From the NCBI GenBank assembly GCA_902712845.1, contig LR743504.1, forward strand, positions 3,632,001-3,696,000: a stretch of DNA of 64,000 nt, written 5' to 3'. This document shows positions 54,234 through 64,000 of the stretch, one piece after another (position 1 is the first letter of the stretch; every line of letters begins with the position of its first letter). The stretch comes from Methylobacterium bullatum. GTDB taxonomy: Bacteria; Pseudomonadota; Alphaproteobacteria; Rhizobiales; Beijerinckiaceae. The notes below the pieces were generated by a model. That model had not been told where the DNA came from. It did not search any database and saw nothing but the letters and a program-made list of their open reading frames with translations. Both the position numbers and the translations under genes were made by a program.

Positions 54234-54986
54234 TCAGCGCCAGAGGGCCGCGAACTCCCCGAGTTCCCTGGCGTTCAGGTCGGAGACCGCCCAGAACGCC
54301 ATGCCGCCGGCTTGCCAGCGCACGTAGTTGTAGCCCTCGCGCACGCCCGTGCCGCTGCCGTGATCGCCGCCGCCGGCTGGCCAGATGAACAGGTCGATCA
54401 CGTGCTGGCGGCGCTTGTAGACGAGGGTCGCCGCCGTATTGCCGGGCAGGTAGTCGAGCCGTCCGCCGGCGAGCGGAAAACCCTCCGCGGCAAGGTTCTT
54501 GACGGGCGGTGCGAAGGGAAGTCGCCCGGCGAACCACGGCTTGACCGTGTGCTGCTCGCTCGACACCACGTCGGTGAGATGGTCGGGCTGCAGGGCACGG
54601 ATGTGCGCGGCCACGATCCAGTCCGGCATCGCGTCCGCGCGCGGCAGGACCGCGAACAAAGCGAGGCAGGCTGCGAGCACCATGCCGGCCGCGCCGATGG
54701 CCGAGCGCCAGCGCCCCACGGGGAAGCCGCCCCAGGCGGACCGGCTCGCCACCCGGTCCCGGACCGCCTTGCGAAGCAGTGCCGGCGCGCGGTGGCGCGG
54801 CGTCTCCCGTACCCGAGCCGACAGGTCGAGGAGGCGCGCCTGCATCCGAGCGCAGGCCGGGCAGGTTTCGAGATGCGCGGCGACCCGCGCCGCCTCGGCC
54901 GGGTCCAGTTCGCCGTCCACGTCGGCCTGGATCAGGAGGTGCACGTCCGCGCAGGGATCCAAGTCCGCGCAGGGATCATCGCTCAT
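54234..54986 (-). CDS. Anti-sigma factor with zinc-finger-type N-terminus
   Basis: 250 residues. The N-terminal ZAS/zf-HC2 motif is H-x3-C-x2-C (HLETCPACA, about residues 38-46). One membrane segment lies near 95-115 (AIGAAGMVLAACLALFAVL). A periplasmic domain follows (WFAGRLPFAPPVKNLAAEGF, GGRLDYLPGNTAATLVYKRR). The topology is that of membrane anti-sigma factors that hold an ECF sigma factor until released. Its start overlaps the upstream sigma gene by 11 bp. The C-terminal sequence resembles other proteobacterial ChrR-independent anti-sigma factors; the signal is unknown. Confidence 0.87.
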   Translation of the reverse strand: MSDDPCADLDPCADVHLLIQADVDGELDPAEAARVAAHLETCPACARMQARLLDLSARVRETPRHRAPALLRKAVRDRVASRSAWGGFPVGRWRSAIGAAGMVLAACLALFAVLPRADAMPDWIVAAHIRALQPDHLTDVVSSEQHTVKPWFAGRLPFAPPVKNLAAEGFPLAGGRLDYLPGNTAATLVYKRRQHVIDLFIWPAGGGDHGSGTGVREGYNYVRWQAGGMAFWAVSDLNARELGEFAALWR

Positions 54987-55548
54987 CGCCGCCTCCTCCG
55001 ACCGCCGAGCCGAGCAGCATCTGCCGGGCCCGCCACAGGCGGGACATGACAGTGCCGATCGGCACTCCCGTGACCAGGGCGATCTCCTTGTAGGACAGCT
55101 CCTCCAATTCCTTCAGCACCAGGCACTCGCGCAATTCCGCAGGAAGCGCGGCGAGCGCCTGCGACAGGAGCGCGGCATCCTGACTGTCCGAGAGAACGAC
55201 CTCCGGGCTCTCGCCGGGATCGGGCACGTTCAGGGCGGACTCGTCCTGCATCCCCTCGCGCGCGTCCAGGTGCCGGAGCGACTGCTGGCGGGCGGCCAGC
55301 GCGGAATAGGCGGTGTTGCGCACGATACGCAGGAGCCACGCGCGCGGATCCCCTCCGCGGAACGTGGCGAAGTAGGTCAGGCCCCGCACCACCGCGTCCT
55401 GCACGACGTCCTCCGCCAGATGCGCGTCGCGCACGAGCCAGCGCGCGAGGCTGTAGGCCGCGTCGAGGTTGGGCAGCACGACCTGCTCGAAGCTCGGTCG
55501 GCCGTCGTGCGGGGAGGCCGCACCTCGTCCTCGCAAGGGCCATGTCAC
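54976..55548 (-). CDS. ECF-type RNA polymerase sigma factor
   Basis: 190 residues. Region 2 (AYSLARWLVRDAHLAEDVVQDAVVR; WLLRIVRNTAYS) and region 4 (ALPAELRECLVLKELEELSY, then IALVTGVPIGTVMSRLWRARQML) are both complete. The GTG at 55548 has GAGG at good spacing. Translational overlap with the anti-sigma gene is typical for these pairs. The target promoters are not evident in the window. Confidence 0.9.
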   Translation of the reverse strand: MTWPLRGRGAASPHDGRPSFEQVVLPNLDAAYSLARWLVRDAHLAEDVVQDAVVRGLTYFATFRGGDPRAWLLRIVRNTAYSALAARQQSLRHLDAREGMQDESALNVPDPGESPEVVLSDSQDAALLSQALAALPAELRECLVLKELEELSYKEIALVTGVPIGTVMSRLWRARQMLLGSAVGGGGDER

Positions 55549-56049
55549 GGGCCGACCTCACCATGGGCCGGTCGGTCGCGATGAAAGGATGACACGCGGG
55601 ACGATGCCTCCGCAGAATCGATCACGACAGATCATCGGGTGCGTGGAGCATACCGCGCCCCGGTGGCGAGCCAAGTGCGCGGGGGAACCGCGCCCGGGTC
55701 CACGCCGCCCGTGGCCTCGGGCCGCGTCGCGTTCCGGCCCATCGCCCAGTGATACTCCAGCCGATCCGTCATCGACGTTCTCTCTCCTCGCCGAAGGACA
55801 GGACCAGGAAGGCGTCCGATTTATTCGCGGGGCCTTTGCTGCATGCCAGGACTTCGGATCCAGGACTTCGGACAGGGCCGGTCGAGCGAAGAAAATCGAA
55901 GTTCTTCCGAATAAGTGCCGCCCCCGGATGGTCTCGCATCTGTGCGGGGGTGGAAGCGACATGAGTGACGGGACGATCTCGGGCCGGATGCTGGCCACGG
56001 ACCGAGCGCGAGGCCGCCATCCGGTGACATGTTCAGGTCGGGATCGCCG
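55549..56049. other. Intergenic region between divergent sigma and LysE genes
   Basis: 500 bases without a supportable gene. It contains a short direct repeat CCAGGACTTCGGA (two copies near 55847-55873) and presumably the promoters of the sigma/anti-sigma and LysE genes. No clear ECF-type GGAAC..CGTT pair was seen. Confidence 0.4.
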
Positions 56050-56727
56050 ATGAGCACGATCGCCGCGTCCATGCTGGCGGGGGCCGGGATTGGCCTGTCC
56101 ATCGCCGCACCGATCGGCCCCACGAGCATGCTGTGCATCCAGCGCACGCTCGCCGCGGGATTGCTGGCGGGGCTTTCAACCGGTTTAGGCGTGGCGACCG
56201 TCCACCTGTCCTATGGGATCCTGGCCGCCGGCTGGGGAACGGCGTTCGTCGCCGCCGCATGGTCGGACGCAGCCTTGCTATCGCTGGCCTCGGGGCTCGT
56301 GCTCCTGGCGTTCTCCGTCCGGGTGCTGCGGCACGTCCCGGTGCCGGGCACAGGAGGCGAGGCGAAGCGCACGTTCGCCTCGGCCTATTGCGAGGCCGTC
56401 GGATTCGGTTTCCTCAACCCCCTCACGCCGATCCTGTTCGCGGCCACGACGCCCTCCGTCCTCGGGCACGTCTCCGCCCCGGTCCCGGCGCTGGTGGCCG
56501 GCATCTTCCTGGGCTCGCTCGGGTGGTGGATCGCGTTGAGCACGACCGTATCCCTCCTGCGCAGGCGGGTGACCTTCCGCTCGCTGAATCTGGCGAACAA
56601 GGTGGCCGGCCTCCTGATCGCGGTTCTAGCGGTCGGCATGCTCGGCAAGGGGGCGGCGACCCTGCGACCCTCGTCACCCGATCGCGGGGCCGAGCCGATC
56701 GAGGTCCGACACGAGGACCCAGGATAA
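56050..56727 (+). CDS. LysE/RhtB-family exporter
   Basis: 225 residues with about six membrane segments. The N-terminal LSIAAPIGPTSMLCIQRTLA, then GLLAGLSTGLG, is the family signature, and a second conserved block reads GFGFLNPLTPILFAA. Family members export amino acids or other small polar solutes. GGGA lies 6 bp before the ATG at 56050; an in-frame ATG at 56029 is possible. No operon partner. Confidence 0.85.
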   Translation: MSTIAASMLAGAGIGLSIAAPIGPTSMLCIQRTLAAGLLAGLSTGLGVATVHLSYGILAAGWGTAFVAAAWSDAALLSLASGLVLLAFSVRVLRHVPVPGTGGEAKRTFASAYCEAVGFGFLNPLTPILFAATTPSVLGHVSAPVPALVAGIFLGSLGWWIALSTTVSLLRRRVTFRSLNLANKVAGLLIAVLAVGMLGKGAATLRPSSPDRGAEPIEVRHEDPG

Positions 56728-57029
56728 TGCCAGGATCGCATGATGCGGGTCTCCGCGCACGCGGAGCGACGGACGCAGCCGTGACCTCGAGCCCGGCGAG
56801 GGCATCCGAAGAAGGGGCCGGGATGGCAATTTTCCCGGCCGCATCGACCGAACGGGCGATGCGCGGCCGCCGCCGGTCGATTCAATGAAAGCGCTCCCGG
56901 GGTCGGGAAGCCGGTCCGAAGATATCCCCGTTTCGCGACATGGCTCCGCTCCGCGGAGTCCCGATTCGAGGATCTCCCGAGGTTCGGATCAACGCAGGCA
57001 TCGACGAAGGCTTTCGAGAAGGAACGATT
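56728..57029. other. Intergenic region with hairpin after the LysE gene
   Basis: 302 bases without a gene. CTCCGCG-CA-CGCGGAG at 56751-56766 could form a short hairpin 24 bp after the LysE stop, with no U-tract. The promoter of the RTX gene is expected in the right half; no clear motif seen. Confidence 0.4.
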
Positions 57030-60000
57030 ATGTCACGTGTCTCACATTCAGCGATGCCGTCCGACGGTTCGGGCTCCAGCGAGAGCGTTCCGTCTTCGGG
57101 AAACGCCGGCATCGACCAGCTCCTCGCCGGAACCCGCTGGACAGGCACCAACCTGACCTACTCTTTCCCGACCTCCGGCTCGTTCTATTCCTACTATCCG
57201 GACGGCCCGTTCGATCACGGCGGCTTCGAATATGACCCGATCGGGGGACGGCCGTGGTGGGCGGAGCATGCCACCTTCACCACCGCGCAGCGGCAGGCCG
57301 CGATCTCCACCCTCGACCTGATCTCGTCCTATACCGGACTGACCTTCACGCGGATCACCGAGACGGCGACGAACCACGCCACGCTCCGGTACAGCCAGCT
57401 GCAGACCGTCTACGACAGCGACGCGCCGCCGATCTCCGGCTTCAACTCGACCCTGTCCCATGCGCCCGGCGACACGCCGGAGGCGGGCGATGCCTGGTTC
57501 GACACGGACAACTTCACCTACGGGCCCCCGGCCGAGGGCAATTTCGGCCATCTGAACATCATGAGGGGGATCGCCGAGACGCTCGGCCTTCGCGACAACG
57601 GGCGCAGTTCCGACCTCACGATCTTCTTCGGATCGTCGACGTGGTACGACTACAATCCGTCCCATCAGATGCCGCAGAGCCTGATGCAGAACGACATCGC
57701 GGCGCTGCAATACCTGTACGGCGCCGATTTCACCGCGAGAAGCGGGGCCACGACCTATTCCTGGAACCCGACGACGGGCGAACACACCATCGACGGCGTA
57801 CGCCAGGGGGCGCCGGCCACCAACACGATCTACGCCACGATCTGGGATGGCGGCGGGGTCGATACCTACGACCTGTCGAACTATTCCACGAATCTGAGGA
57901 TCGACCTCGCCCCAGGCGCCTTCTCGACCTTCTCCCAGGCCCAGATCGCTACCCGGAGCGCGGTGGTGCAGGGAAGCCCGGCCTTCACAGCCGCGGGCAA
58001 CATCGCCAACGCGCTGCTCTATAATGGCGATTCGCGCTCGCTGATCGAGAGAGCAATCGGCGGCTCGGGCGACGATTCGATCCTCGGCAACATCGCCGCC
58101 AACCTGCTTATCGGCGGGGCCGGCAACGATTCCCTGTCGGGCAAGGAGGGCAACGACACGCTGAAGGGCGGCAGCGGCAACGATGCGCTCGACGGCGGGG
58201 CCGGCAACGACACGCTCGACGGCGGCAAGGATGCGGATGCGCTGGCGGGCGGGCTCGGCAACGACACCTACATCGTCCGGACCGGCGATGCCGGCGGCGC
58301 GTCGCCCTACGACCGGATCATCGAGAGGGCCGGCGAGGGCACCGATACCCTGCGGCTCGTCGGGGTGAAGCCGGCGGACGTCTCCGTCGTCTCCGACCAG
58401 ACCTATGGCGGGGTGCAGTTCGGCCTGAAGGCCACCGACGGCACCTATTCCTTCGTCAACGTCTCGGCCGGAACGACGGCGAGCGGCGCCTCGGCACTCG
58501 GATCGGTCATCGAGAAGGTCGTGTTCGACGACGGCACGATCTGGTCCCTGGGCACGGGGTTCGTCTTCACGGGAACCACGGGCGCCGACAGGATGGAGGG
58601 CTCCGACGGAGCCGACCACTTATCGGGCGGCGCCGGAGACGACACGATCAAGGGCTACGGCGGCAACGACACCCTCGACGGCGGCCCTGGCGCAGACAGC
58701 CTCACGGGCGGAACCGGCGACGACACCTACATCGTGCGTCCGGGCGAAACCGGCGGCGCCTCGTCCTACGACCGGATCGTCGAACGGGTCGGCGAGGGCA
58801 CCGACACGCTGCGGCTGGTCGGCGTGAATCCGGCCGACGTCGCCGTCGTCACCGATCCGGTCTATGGCGGGGTGCGGTTCGTCCTGAAGGCCGGCGGCAC
58901 CACGTCCTTCGTCAACGTTCCCGCCCCGACGACGGCGAGCGGTGCCTCGGCGCTCGGCTCCGTCCTGGAGAAGGTGGCCTTCGACGACGGCACGGTCTGG
59001 GACCTGACCAGGGGCTTCGCTTTCACCGGAACCACGGGCGCCGACCGCATGGACGGCTCGGATTTCGGCGACACCCTGTCGGCTCTGGCCGGCAACGACA
59101 TCCTCTACGGCTACAACGGCAACGACACCCTCGTCGGCGGCGCCGGCAAGGACGGAATCGTGGGCGGAGCCGGCAACGACACGCTGATCGGCGGCAGCGG
59201 CGCGGATCTGTTCTACGGCGACGCGCAGCCGGCGGGCGTCGGCCTCGGCAGCGGCCGGATCACGCTGCCGGCCGGGTGGGACAGCTACGGGAACAGAATC
59301 ACCAACGCCGTGGACATCACCGACGATTTCTACGTCTACGACGATCCGGACGTCTTCAACTCGGACACGGCGGCGCATCTGACGATCAAATTTACGGGCA
59401 CCGCACGGTACAACACGGACTTCTACAAGGTCCATCTCACCGCCGGAACGACACTGAAGCTCGACTACGACGGCGCGCCGGGGACGAAGGAAGGGCCTTA
59501 CACGTCCAGCGACGGCAGCACCGCCGCCATCTACGATGCGTCGCAGATCCAGGTGGCGTTCTTCCGGGGCATCGGTGGGACCTATCCCGACCGTGGCTCG
59601 GCGAGCTACAACGACGGATACGGCGTCTACACCGTCGCGACGACCGGCGATTACTACATTCAGAATTCGTACAGCAAATCGAACGAGTTCCATATCTCGG
59701 TGGAAGGCCCGGCCCCGCAGATCGGCCTGGGCAGCGGGACGCTCTCGAAGCCGGATACGCTGACCTTCGATCCTTTCGATACGTTCGACAACAACGTCAG
59801 GAAGGCGCCGGACCTCACGAACAGCTTCAACCTGGCACGGGACTCGGACATCACCGATTCGACGACCATACCGCACGTCACCGTGAGCGCGTCGACCGTC
59901 GGCAACGGCCTGGATTACTATCACGTCCGGTTTCTCGCCGGCACCGTCGTGACGCTCGACATCGACCATACGATTCCGGCCGCGACCACGGATATCAGGC

Positions 60001-61031
60001 TGACCCTGCTCGATGCCCGGAACAACGGCCTCGTTTATGGCTCGGACATGAGCGGGCCGCTCGATCCCGGCTCGACGAACGCGAAGGATCCCTTCGTGAC
60101 GTTCACGATCCCGCATACGGGCGACTACTACATATACGTCGGCAATTATTACAATACGCCCTACCAATACGAGCTTCACGTCTCGGCGAAGGAGCCGGTC
60201 TATCCTGGCCTCGCGTCAGGCACGGACACGGTCTCCTATGCCGATGCGGCGCGGGGCGTGACGGCCAGTCTGGCCGATGCCTCCGGCAACACGGGAGATG
60301 CCGCGGGCGACACGTATTTCTCGATCGAGAACCTGACCGGTTCGGCCTTTGCCGACAGGCTGACCGGGGACTGGCGGGCCAACACGCTCGATGGAGGCGC
60401 CGGCGCGGATATCCTTGCCGGCGGCTACGGCAACGATGTCTATGTCATCGACAATGCGGGCGACAAGGCGATCGAAGCCAAGGGTGGCGGCTCGGATCTG
60501 GTGCGGGCTTCGGTCAGCTTCTCGCTGGCCGGCCAGGTGATCGAGGCTCTGACCTTGACCGGCACTGCCGCGATCGACGGCACGGGCAACGCAAGCGCCA
60601 ACACCCTCGTCGGCAATTCGGCGGCCAACAGGCTCTCCGGTGGAGCGGGGGCCGATACGGTCTCCGGCGGCCTCGGCGCGGATTCGCTCTTGGGCGGCAG
60701 CGGCAACGACACCTTCGTGTTCGACACCAAGCTGGGCACGGCGAATGTCGATACGATCCAGGATTTTTCGGGCCTGACGGGCAACGACGACGTCATTCAT
60801 CTCGACAACGCGATCTTCAAGGCGCTGACGAAGACCGGCGCCCTGTCGGCGGACCTCTTCGCCGCCAATGCGTCGGGCACGGCGACGCAAGCCGACGACC
60901 GAATTGTCTACGAGACCGATACGGGTCGCCTCTTCTACGATCGAGACGGTGACGGCGCGGCCGCGTCGGTCCTGTTCGCTGTTGTTAAGGATCATCCGGC
61001 CCTGACCGCCCAGGATTTTCTTGTGGTGTGA
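57030..61031 (+). CDS. RTX protein with degenerate serralysin-like domain
   Basis: 1333 residues; the ATG at 57030 follows AGAAGGA at good spacing. No Sec signal; RTX repeats and a C-terminal acidic tail suggest type I secretion. Residues about 25-245 align with M10 serralysins (TNLTYSFPTSG; FTTAQRQAAISTLDLISSYTGL; MQNDIAALQYLYGAD). The zinc motif HExxHxxGxxH is replaced by IMRGIAETLGLRDNG and the Met-turn is absent, so the protease should be inactive. RTX blocks at about 345-415, 510-565, 665-725 and the C-terminus (GGSGNDTF) bind calcium. A 153-residue unit is repeated in tandem (58263-58721 and from 58722). Two beta-rich domains resembling PPC modules lie near 59220-60190. Likely a secreted adhesin or surface protein. 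Confidence 0.85.
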   Translation: MSRVSHSAMPSDGSGSSESVPSSGNAGIDQLLAGTRWTGTNLTYSFPTSGSFYSYYPDGPFDHGGFEYDPIGGRPWWAEHATFTTAQRQAAISTLDLISSYTGLTFTRITETATNHATLRYSQLQTVYDSDAPPISGFNSTLSHAPGDTPEAGDAWFDTDNFTYGPPAEGNFGHLNIMRGIAETLGLRDNGRSSDLTIFFGSSTWYDYNPSHQMPQSLMQNDIAALQYLYGADFTARSGATTYSWNPTTGEHTIDGVRQGAPATNTIYATIWDGGGVDTYDLSNYSTNLRIDLAPGAFSTFSQAQIATRSAVVQGSPAFTAAGNIANALLYNGDSRSLIERAIGGSGDDSILGNIAANLLIGGAGNDSLSGKEGNDTLKGGSGNDALDGGAGNDTLDGGKDADALAGGLGNDTYIVRTGDAGGASPYDRIIERAGEGTDTLRLVGVKPADVSVVSDQTYGGVQFGLKATDGTYSFVNVSAGTTASGASALGSVIEKVVFDDGTIWSLGTGFVFTGTTGADRMEGSDGADHLSGGAGDDTIKGYGGNDTLDGGPGADSLTGGTGDDTYIVRPGETGGASSYDRIVERVGEGTDTLRLVGVNPADVAVVTDPVYGGVRFVLKAGGTTSFVNVPAPTTASGASALGSVLEKVAFDDGTVWDLTRGFAFTGTTGADRMDGSDFGDTLSALAGNDILYGYNGNDTLVGGAGKDGIVGGAGNDTLIGGSGADLFYGDAQPAGVGLGSGRITLPAGWDSYGNRITNAVDITDDFYVYDDPDVFNSDTAAHLTIKFTGTARYNTDFYKVHLTAGTTLKLDYDGAPGTKEGPYTSSDGSTAAIYDASQIQVAFFRGIGGTYPDRGSASYNDGYGVYTVATTGDYYIQNSYSKSNEFHISVEGPAPQIGLGSGTLSKPDTLTFDPFDTFDNNVRKAPDLTNSFNLARDSDITDSTTIPHVTVSASTVGNGLDYYHVRFLAGTVVTLDIDHTIPAATTDIRLTLLDARNNGLVYGSDMSGPLDPGSTNAKDPFVTFTIPHTGDYYIYVGNYYNTPYQYELHVSAKEPVYPGLASGTDTVSYADAARGVTASLADASGNTGDAAGDTYFSIENLTGSAFADRLTGDWRANTLDGGAGADILAGGYGNDVYVIDNAGDKAIEAKGGGSDLVRASVSFSLAGQVIEALTLTGTAAIDGTGNASANTLVGNSAANRLSGGAGADTVSGGLGADSLLGGSGNDTFVFDTKLGTANVDTIQDFSGLTGNDDVIHLDNAIFKALTKTGALSADLFAANASGTATQADDRIVYETDTGRLFYDRDGDGAAASVLFAVVKDHPALTAQDFLVV
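58263..59130 (+). repeat. Tandem 459-bp intragenic repeat in the RTX gene
   Basis: Two consecutive units start with the same DDTYIVR codons at 58263 and 58722. Shared blocks include GTDTLRLVGV, TTASGASALGS, VFDDGT/AFDDGT and TGTTGADRM. The period of 153 codons keeps the frame. The second unit is divergent enough that the duplication is not very recent. Confidence 0.8.
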
Positions 61032-61128
61032 TGGTCCCGGTCATCCTGCCTCGACCGAGCGGACGGTTGCGATACGCTCCCCACCGCCGCGGAGCGCCAG
61101 GAGGACAGGGGCCGCCTCCGTGGGCCGT

Positions 61129-61196
61129 TCAAGCGTCGAGGCCGCCGATCATCCTGATGAGTCCGGCCTGCGTGCGGGCACCGGATTTCGGGTAGA
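61129..61196 (-). pseudogene. LuxR-type regulator, 3' end only, cut by IS
   Basis: The last 22 codons before a TGA at 61129-61131 read IYPKSGARTQAGLIRMIGGL plus DA. This matches the recognition-helix end of LuxR/GerE domains (KTGxxxQAxLVRLL). The rest of the gene is absent because the IS3 element begins at 61197. Confidence 0.6.
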
Positions 61197-62232
<1,036 letters not shown>

Positions 62233-62235
<3 letters not shown>

Positions 62236-63366
62236 CAGCGCTGACCCAGCAGCGCCGACAAGCAGGGCGATACCAGCCCACGACAATCCGCCTGCTCCCG
62301 CGATTTCGAGAATGACACCACCCATGACGGCTCCGCCGAAAATGGCGATGTTCCATGCCGTGACGATCATTGCCTGGGCCACGTCGGCCGCAGGGCCGGC
62401 AGCACGCGCCGATGCGGTCTGAAAGAGCGTCGCCGACCCGCCAAAAGCCAGTCCCCAGATAAGTGCGGCCCCGTAGATCGCCAACGGTGCTTCGGTCGTC
62501 ACCGCGAGGATCAAGACGGCCACAAGAAACAGGCCTATGCCGGTGAAGGTCAATGGTCGCAGCCACTTGTCGATCAACACGCCCGTCAGACCGATACTGA
62601 CAAGTGCGCCCCCCCCGAAAACCAGAAGGACACTGTCGATCTGGCCCGCCATGCGATGGCCGGCCAGAAGGGGCGCGATGTAGGTGTAGAGGAGGTTATG
62701 GGCCAGGACGAAGCAGAGCGTCACCGCCAGCACCGGTCGCACCCCCGGAACCGCAAAGACTTGGGCCAGGGAAGGCCGCTCTGTTTCGGGCTCGCCGGCG
62801 AAATCCGGCACCTTCGTGATGATCCAGCCGACCAGCAGCAACGCGATCCCGCTGAGCAATCCGAAGGTCAGTCGCCAACCGGCGAGGTTGCCGATCAATG
62901 TGCCGGCCGGGATGCCGATGGAGAGCGCCAACGGCGTCCCCGCCATCGCAACGGCCATGGCACGCCCTGCAAGATGAGCAGGCGCCATGCGAACCGCATA
63001 ACCGGCCAGCAATGCCCAGAGCAGGCCGGCCGATACACCGCCGACGAAACGCGCCGCCATCGCGACGATGAAGCTCGTCGTCAGGGCTGTAATCAGATTG
63101 GCGATCGCGAAACCGATGATGGCGCCGAGCAGGAGCGGTCGCCTGCGCCAGCTTCGCGTTGCTGCCGTCAGCGGGATCGCTGCGAGCAGCGATCCCAGCG
63201 CATAGATACTGATCCATTGTCCCGCCATGGCCTCGCTCACCCCTAGCGAACCCCCAATCTGCGGAAGCAGACCGGCCGGGAGGGCCTCCGTCAGGATGGT
63301 GACGAAACCGGCGACCGCCAGTGCGCATAGCCCGGCTACCGGCAGCCGTTCGACCTGCGTCGTCAT
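62233..63366 (-). CDS. MFS transporter (AraJ/drug-efflux type), 3' end replaced by IS
   Basis: 377 residues with about 11-12 membrane segments. GFVTILTEALPAGLLPQIGGSL starts the first helix; ALLAGYAVRMAPAHLAGRAMAV and GTPLALSIGIPAGTLIGNLAGWR are typical of the sugar/arabinose-efflux DHA1 group. The stop codon TGA is supplied by the first three bases of the IS inverted repeat, so the native C-terminus (perhaps 15-25 residues) is lost. The last helix seems mostly present, so activity is possible. The ATG overlaps the upstream monooxygenase stop (ATGA). Confidence 0.82.
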
Positions 63367-63701
63367 GCTGCGGCCTTCGACAGCACCAAGTCGCCGACAG
63401 TATAGGTGTGAAATTCGCTCGAGGAGACGGTGTCGAGCTTGCGGAACTTGTCGAGGAAGACCGGATCGGAAAAGAAGGTCTCGACGTCGCCGGGGTCGGA
63501 GATCGCCTCGATATTCACGACCGTCAGCCCATCGGTGCTCTTTGCGAGGTTGCTCCACAGAAAGCCCGGCTTCCGCTCGGCGACATAGTGGACGACATCC
63601 TGGATCAACCGGAACGCTTCCTCCTGCTTGCCCAGATGAACGTGAATCACGTTGACGGTGAAGGTCGTCGGAGTGGGCTGGGTCGCGAAGGCGGGGATCA
63701 T
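63363..63701 (-). CDS. Antibiotic biosynthesis monooxygenase (ABM) domain protein
   Basis: 112 residues. The single ferredoxin-like ABM fold is seen in TFTVNVIHVHLGKQEEAFRL, then RKPGFLWSNLAKSTDG, TVVNIEAISDPGDVETFF and FHTYTVGDL. The ATG at 63701 has AAGGAAAC upstream. It is coupled by ATGA to the MFS gene and divergent from a LysR regulator, suggesting a small detoxification or quinone-modifying unit controlled by that regulator. Confidence 0.85.
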   Translation of the reverse strand: MIPAFATQPTPTTFTVNVIHVHLGKQEEAFRLIQDVVHYVAERKPGFLWSNLAKSTDGLTVVNIEAISDPGDVETFFSDPVFLDKFRKLDTVSSSEFHTYTVGDLVLSKAAA

Positions 63702-63809
63702 GTTCGTTTCCTTGGTTTCACAAGGCCAAGGGATAGCGGTCGACTTGTCCCGGAAAAATGGGCCATTGTTCCGATGACTGCGGATTAATATTCCCGTAAT
63801 TGTCGGTGC

Positions 63810-64000
63810 ATGGACAAACTCACGGCGTTCGACGCCTTCGTGCAATCGGCTGAAACCGGCAGCTTCGTGGCGGCTGGCCGCAAGCTCGGCCTTTCCGCCT
63901 CCGCGGTCGGCAAGGCGGTCGTCCGACTGGAACAGCGGCTGGACGTACGCCTGTTCCATCGCAATACGCGCAACATGACGCTCACCGAAGAAGGGCGGCT
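63810..64000 (+). CDS. LysR-family transcriptional regulator, N-terminal part
   Basis: 63 codons to the window edge. The winged HTH is complete: MDKLTAFDAFVQSAETGSFV, AAGRKLGLSASAVGKAVVRL and RLDVRLFHRNTRNMTLTEEG. Effector domain outside the window. Divergent from the ABM-MFS pair with a 108-bp shared promoter region, the usual arrangement for control by LysR proteins. Confidence 0.92.
   Translation, partial: MDKLTAFDAFVQSAETGSFVAAGRKLGLSASAVGKAVVRLEQRLDVRLFHRNTRNMTLTEEGR

Noticed and set aside
55847..55873. Direct repeat CCAGGACTTCGGA, two adjacent copies
   Set aside because: Short, no context such as a promoter element; likely slippage, not called as a regulatory site.

Overview
This is a high-GC alphaproteobacterial window, most likely from a Methylobacterium-type member of the Rhizobiales. 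The pointers are an HWE-family sensor kinase, a crotonyl-CoA carboxylase/reductase homologue, overlapping ATGA gene junctions throughout, and the mix of insertion-sequence families. The genus assignment is inference; no marker gene is present.

Layout. 1-4.7 kb: the edge of an antibiotic-biosynthesis-monooxygenase-like gene, a LuxR/NarL-type response regulator with its membrane histidine kinase, an HWE histidine kinase, and a broken ISAs1-family transposase. 4.7-7.1 kb: a tRNA-Ser(UGA) followed by a tyrosine integrase and a small excisionase-like HTH protein, the classic left end of a tRNA-targeted genomic island. 7.3-12.8 kb (minus strand): an SsuABC/NMT1-type ABC importer with two amidase-signature enzymes. 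12.9-14.9 kb: an oxidoreductase fragment cut by an apparently intact IS3-family element.

15.4-49.6 kb is the centrepiece: a hybrid NRPS/PKS locus with the hallmarks of a yersiniabactin/pyochelin-like metallophore system, but with a layout I do not recognise. A TonB-dependent receptor, a small unknown protein and an AraC/PchR-type regulator lie on the minus strand. Divergently, nine tightly coupled plus-strand genes encode: CP-Cy-A-PCP; KS-AT-KR(defective)-ACP; Cy-A-PCP; KS-AT-cMT-KR-ACP-Cy-A-PCP-TE; a type II thioesterase; a crotonyl-CoA carboxylase/reductase-type enzyme; two MFS transporters (the second FptX/RhtX-like); a free-standing AMP-ligase-KR-PCP protein; and a second type II thioesterase. 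All three adenylation domains carry a cysteine-type specificity code and each is paired with a heterocyclisation domain, so three thiazoline-type rings separated by polyketide C2 units are predicted. The first AT and the CCR suggest an alkylmalonyl extender. The starter acid is not obvious, because no salicylate synthase is present.

50-54.2 kb: two uncharacterised genes, then a graveyard of IS3, IS5 and IS256 transposase remnants. 54.2-56.7 kb: an anti-sigma factor/ECF sigma pair and a LysE-type exporter. 57-61 kb: a large RTX protein whose serralysin-like domain has lost the whole zinc-binding motif. 61.1-62.2 kb: a decayed IS3-family element sitting between a truncated LuxR gene and a truncated MFS gene. 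62.2-64 kb: that MFS gene, a monooxygenase-like gene coupled to it, and a divergent LysR regulator running off the edge.
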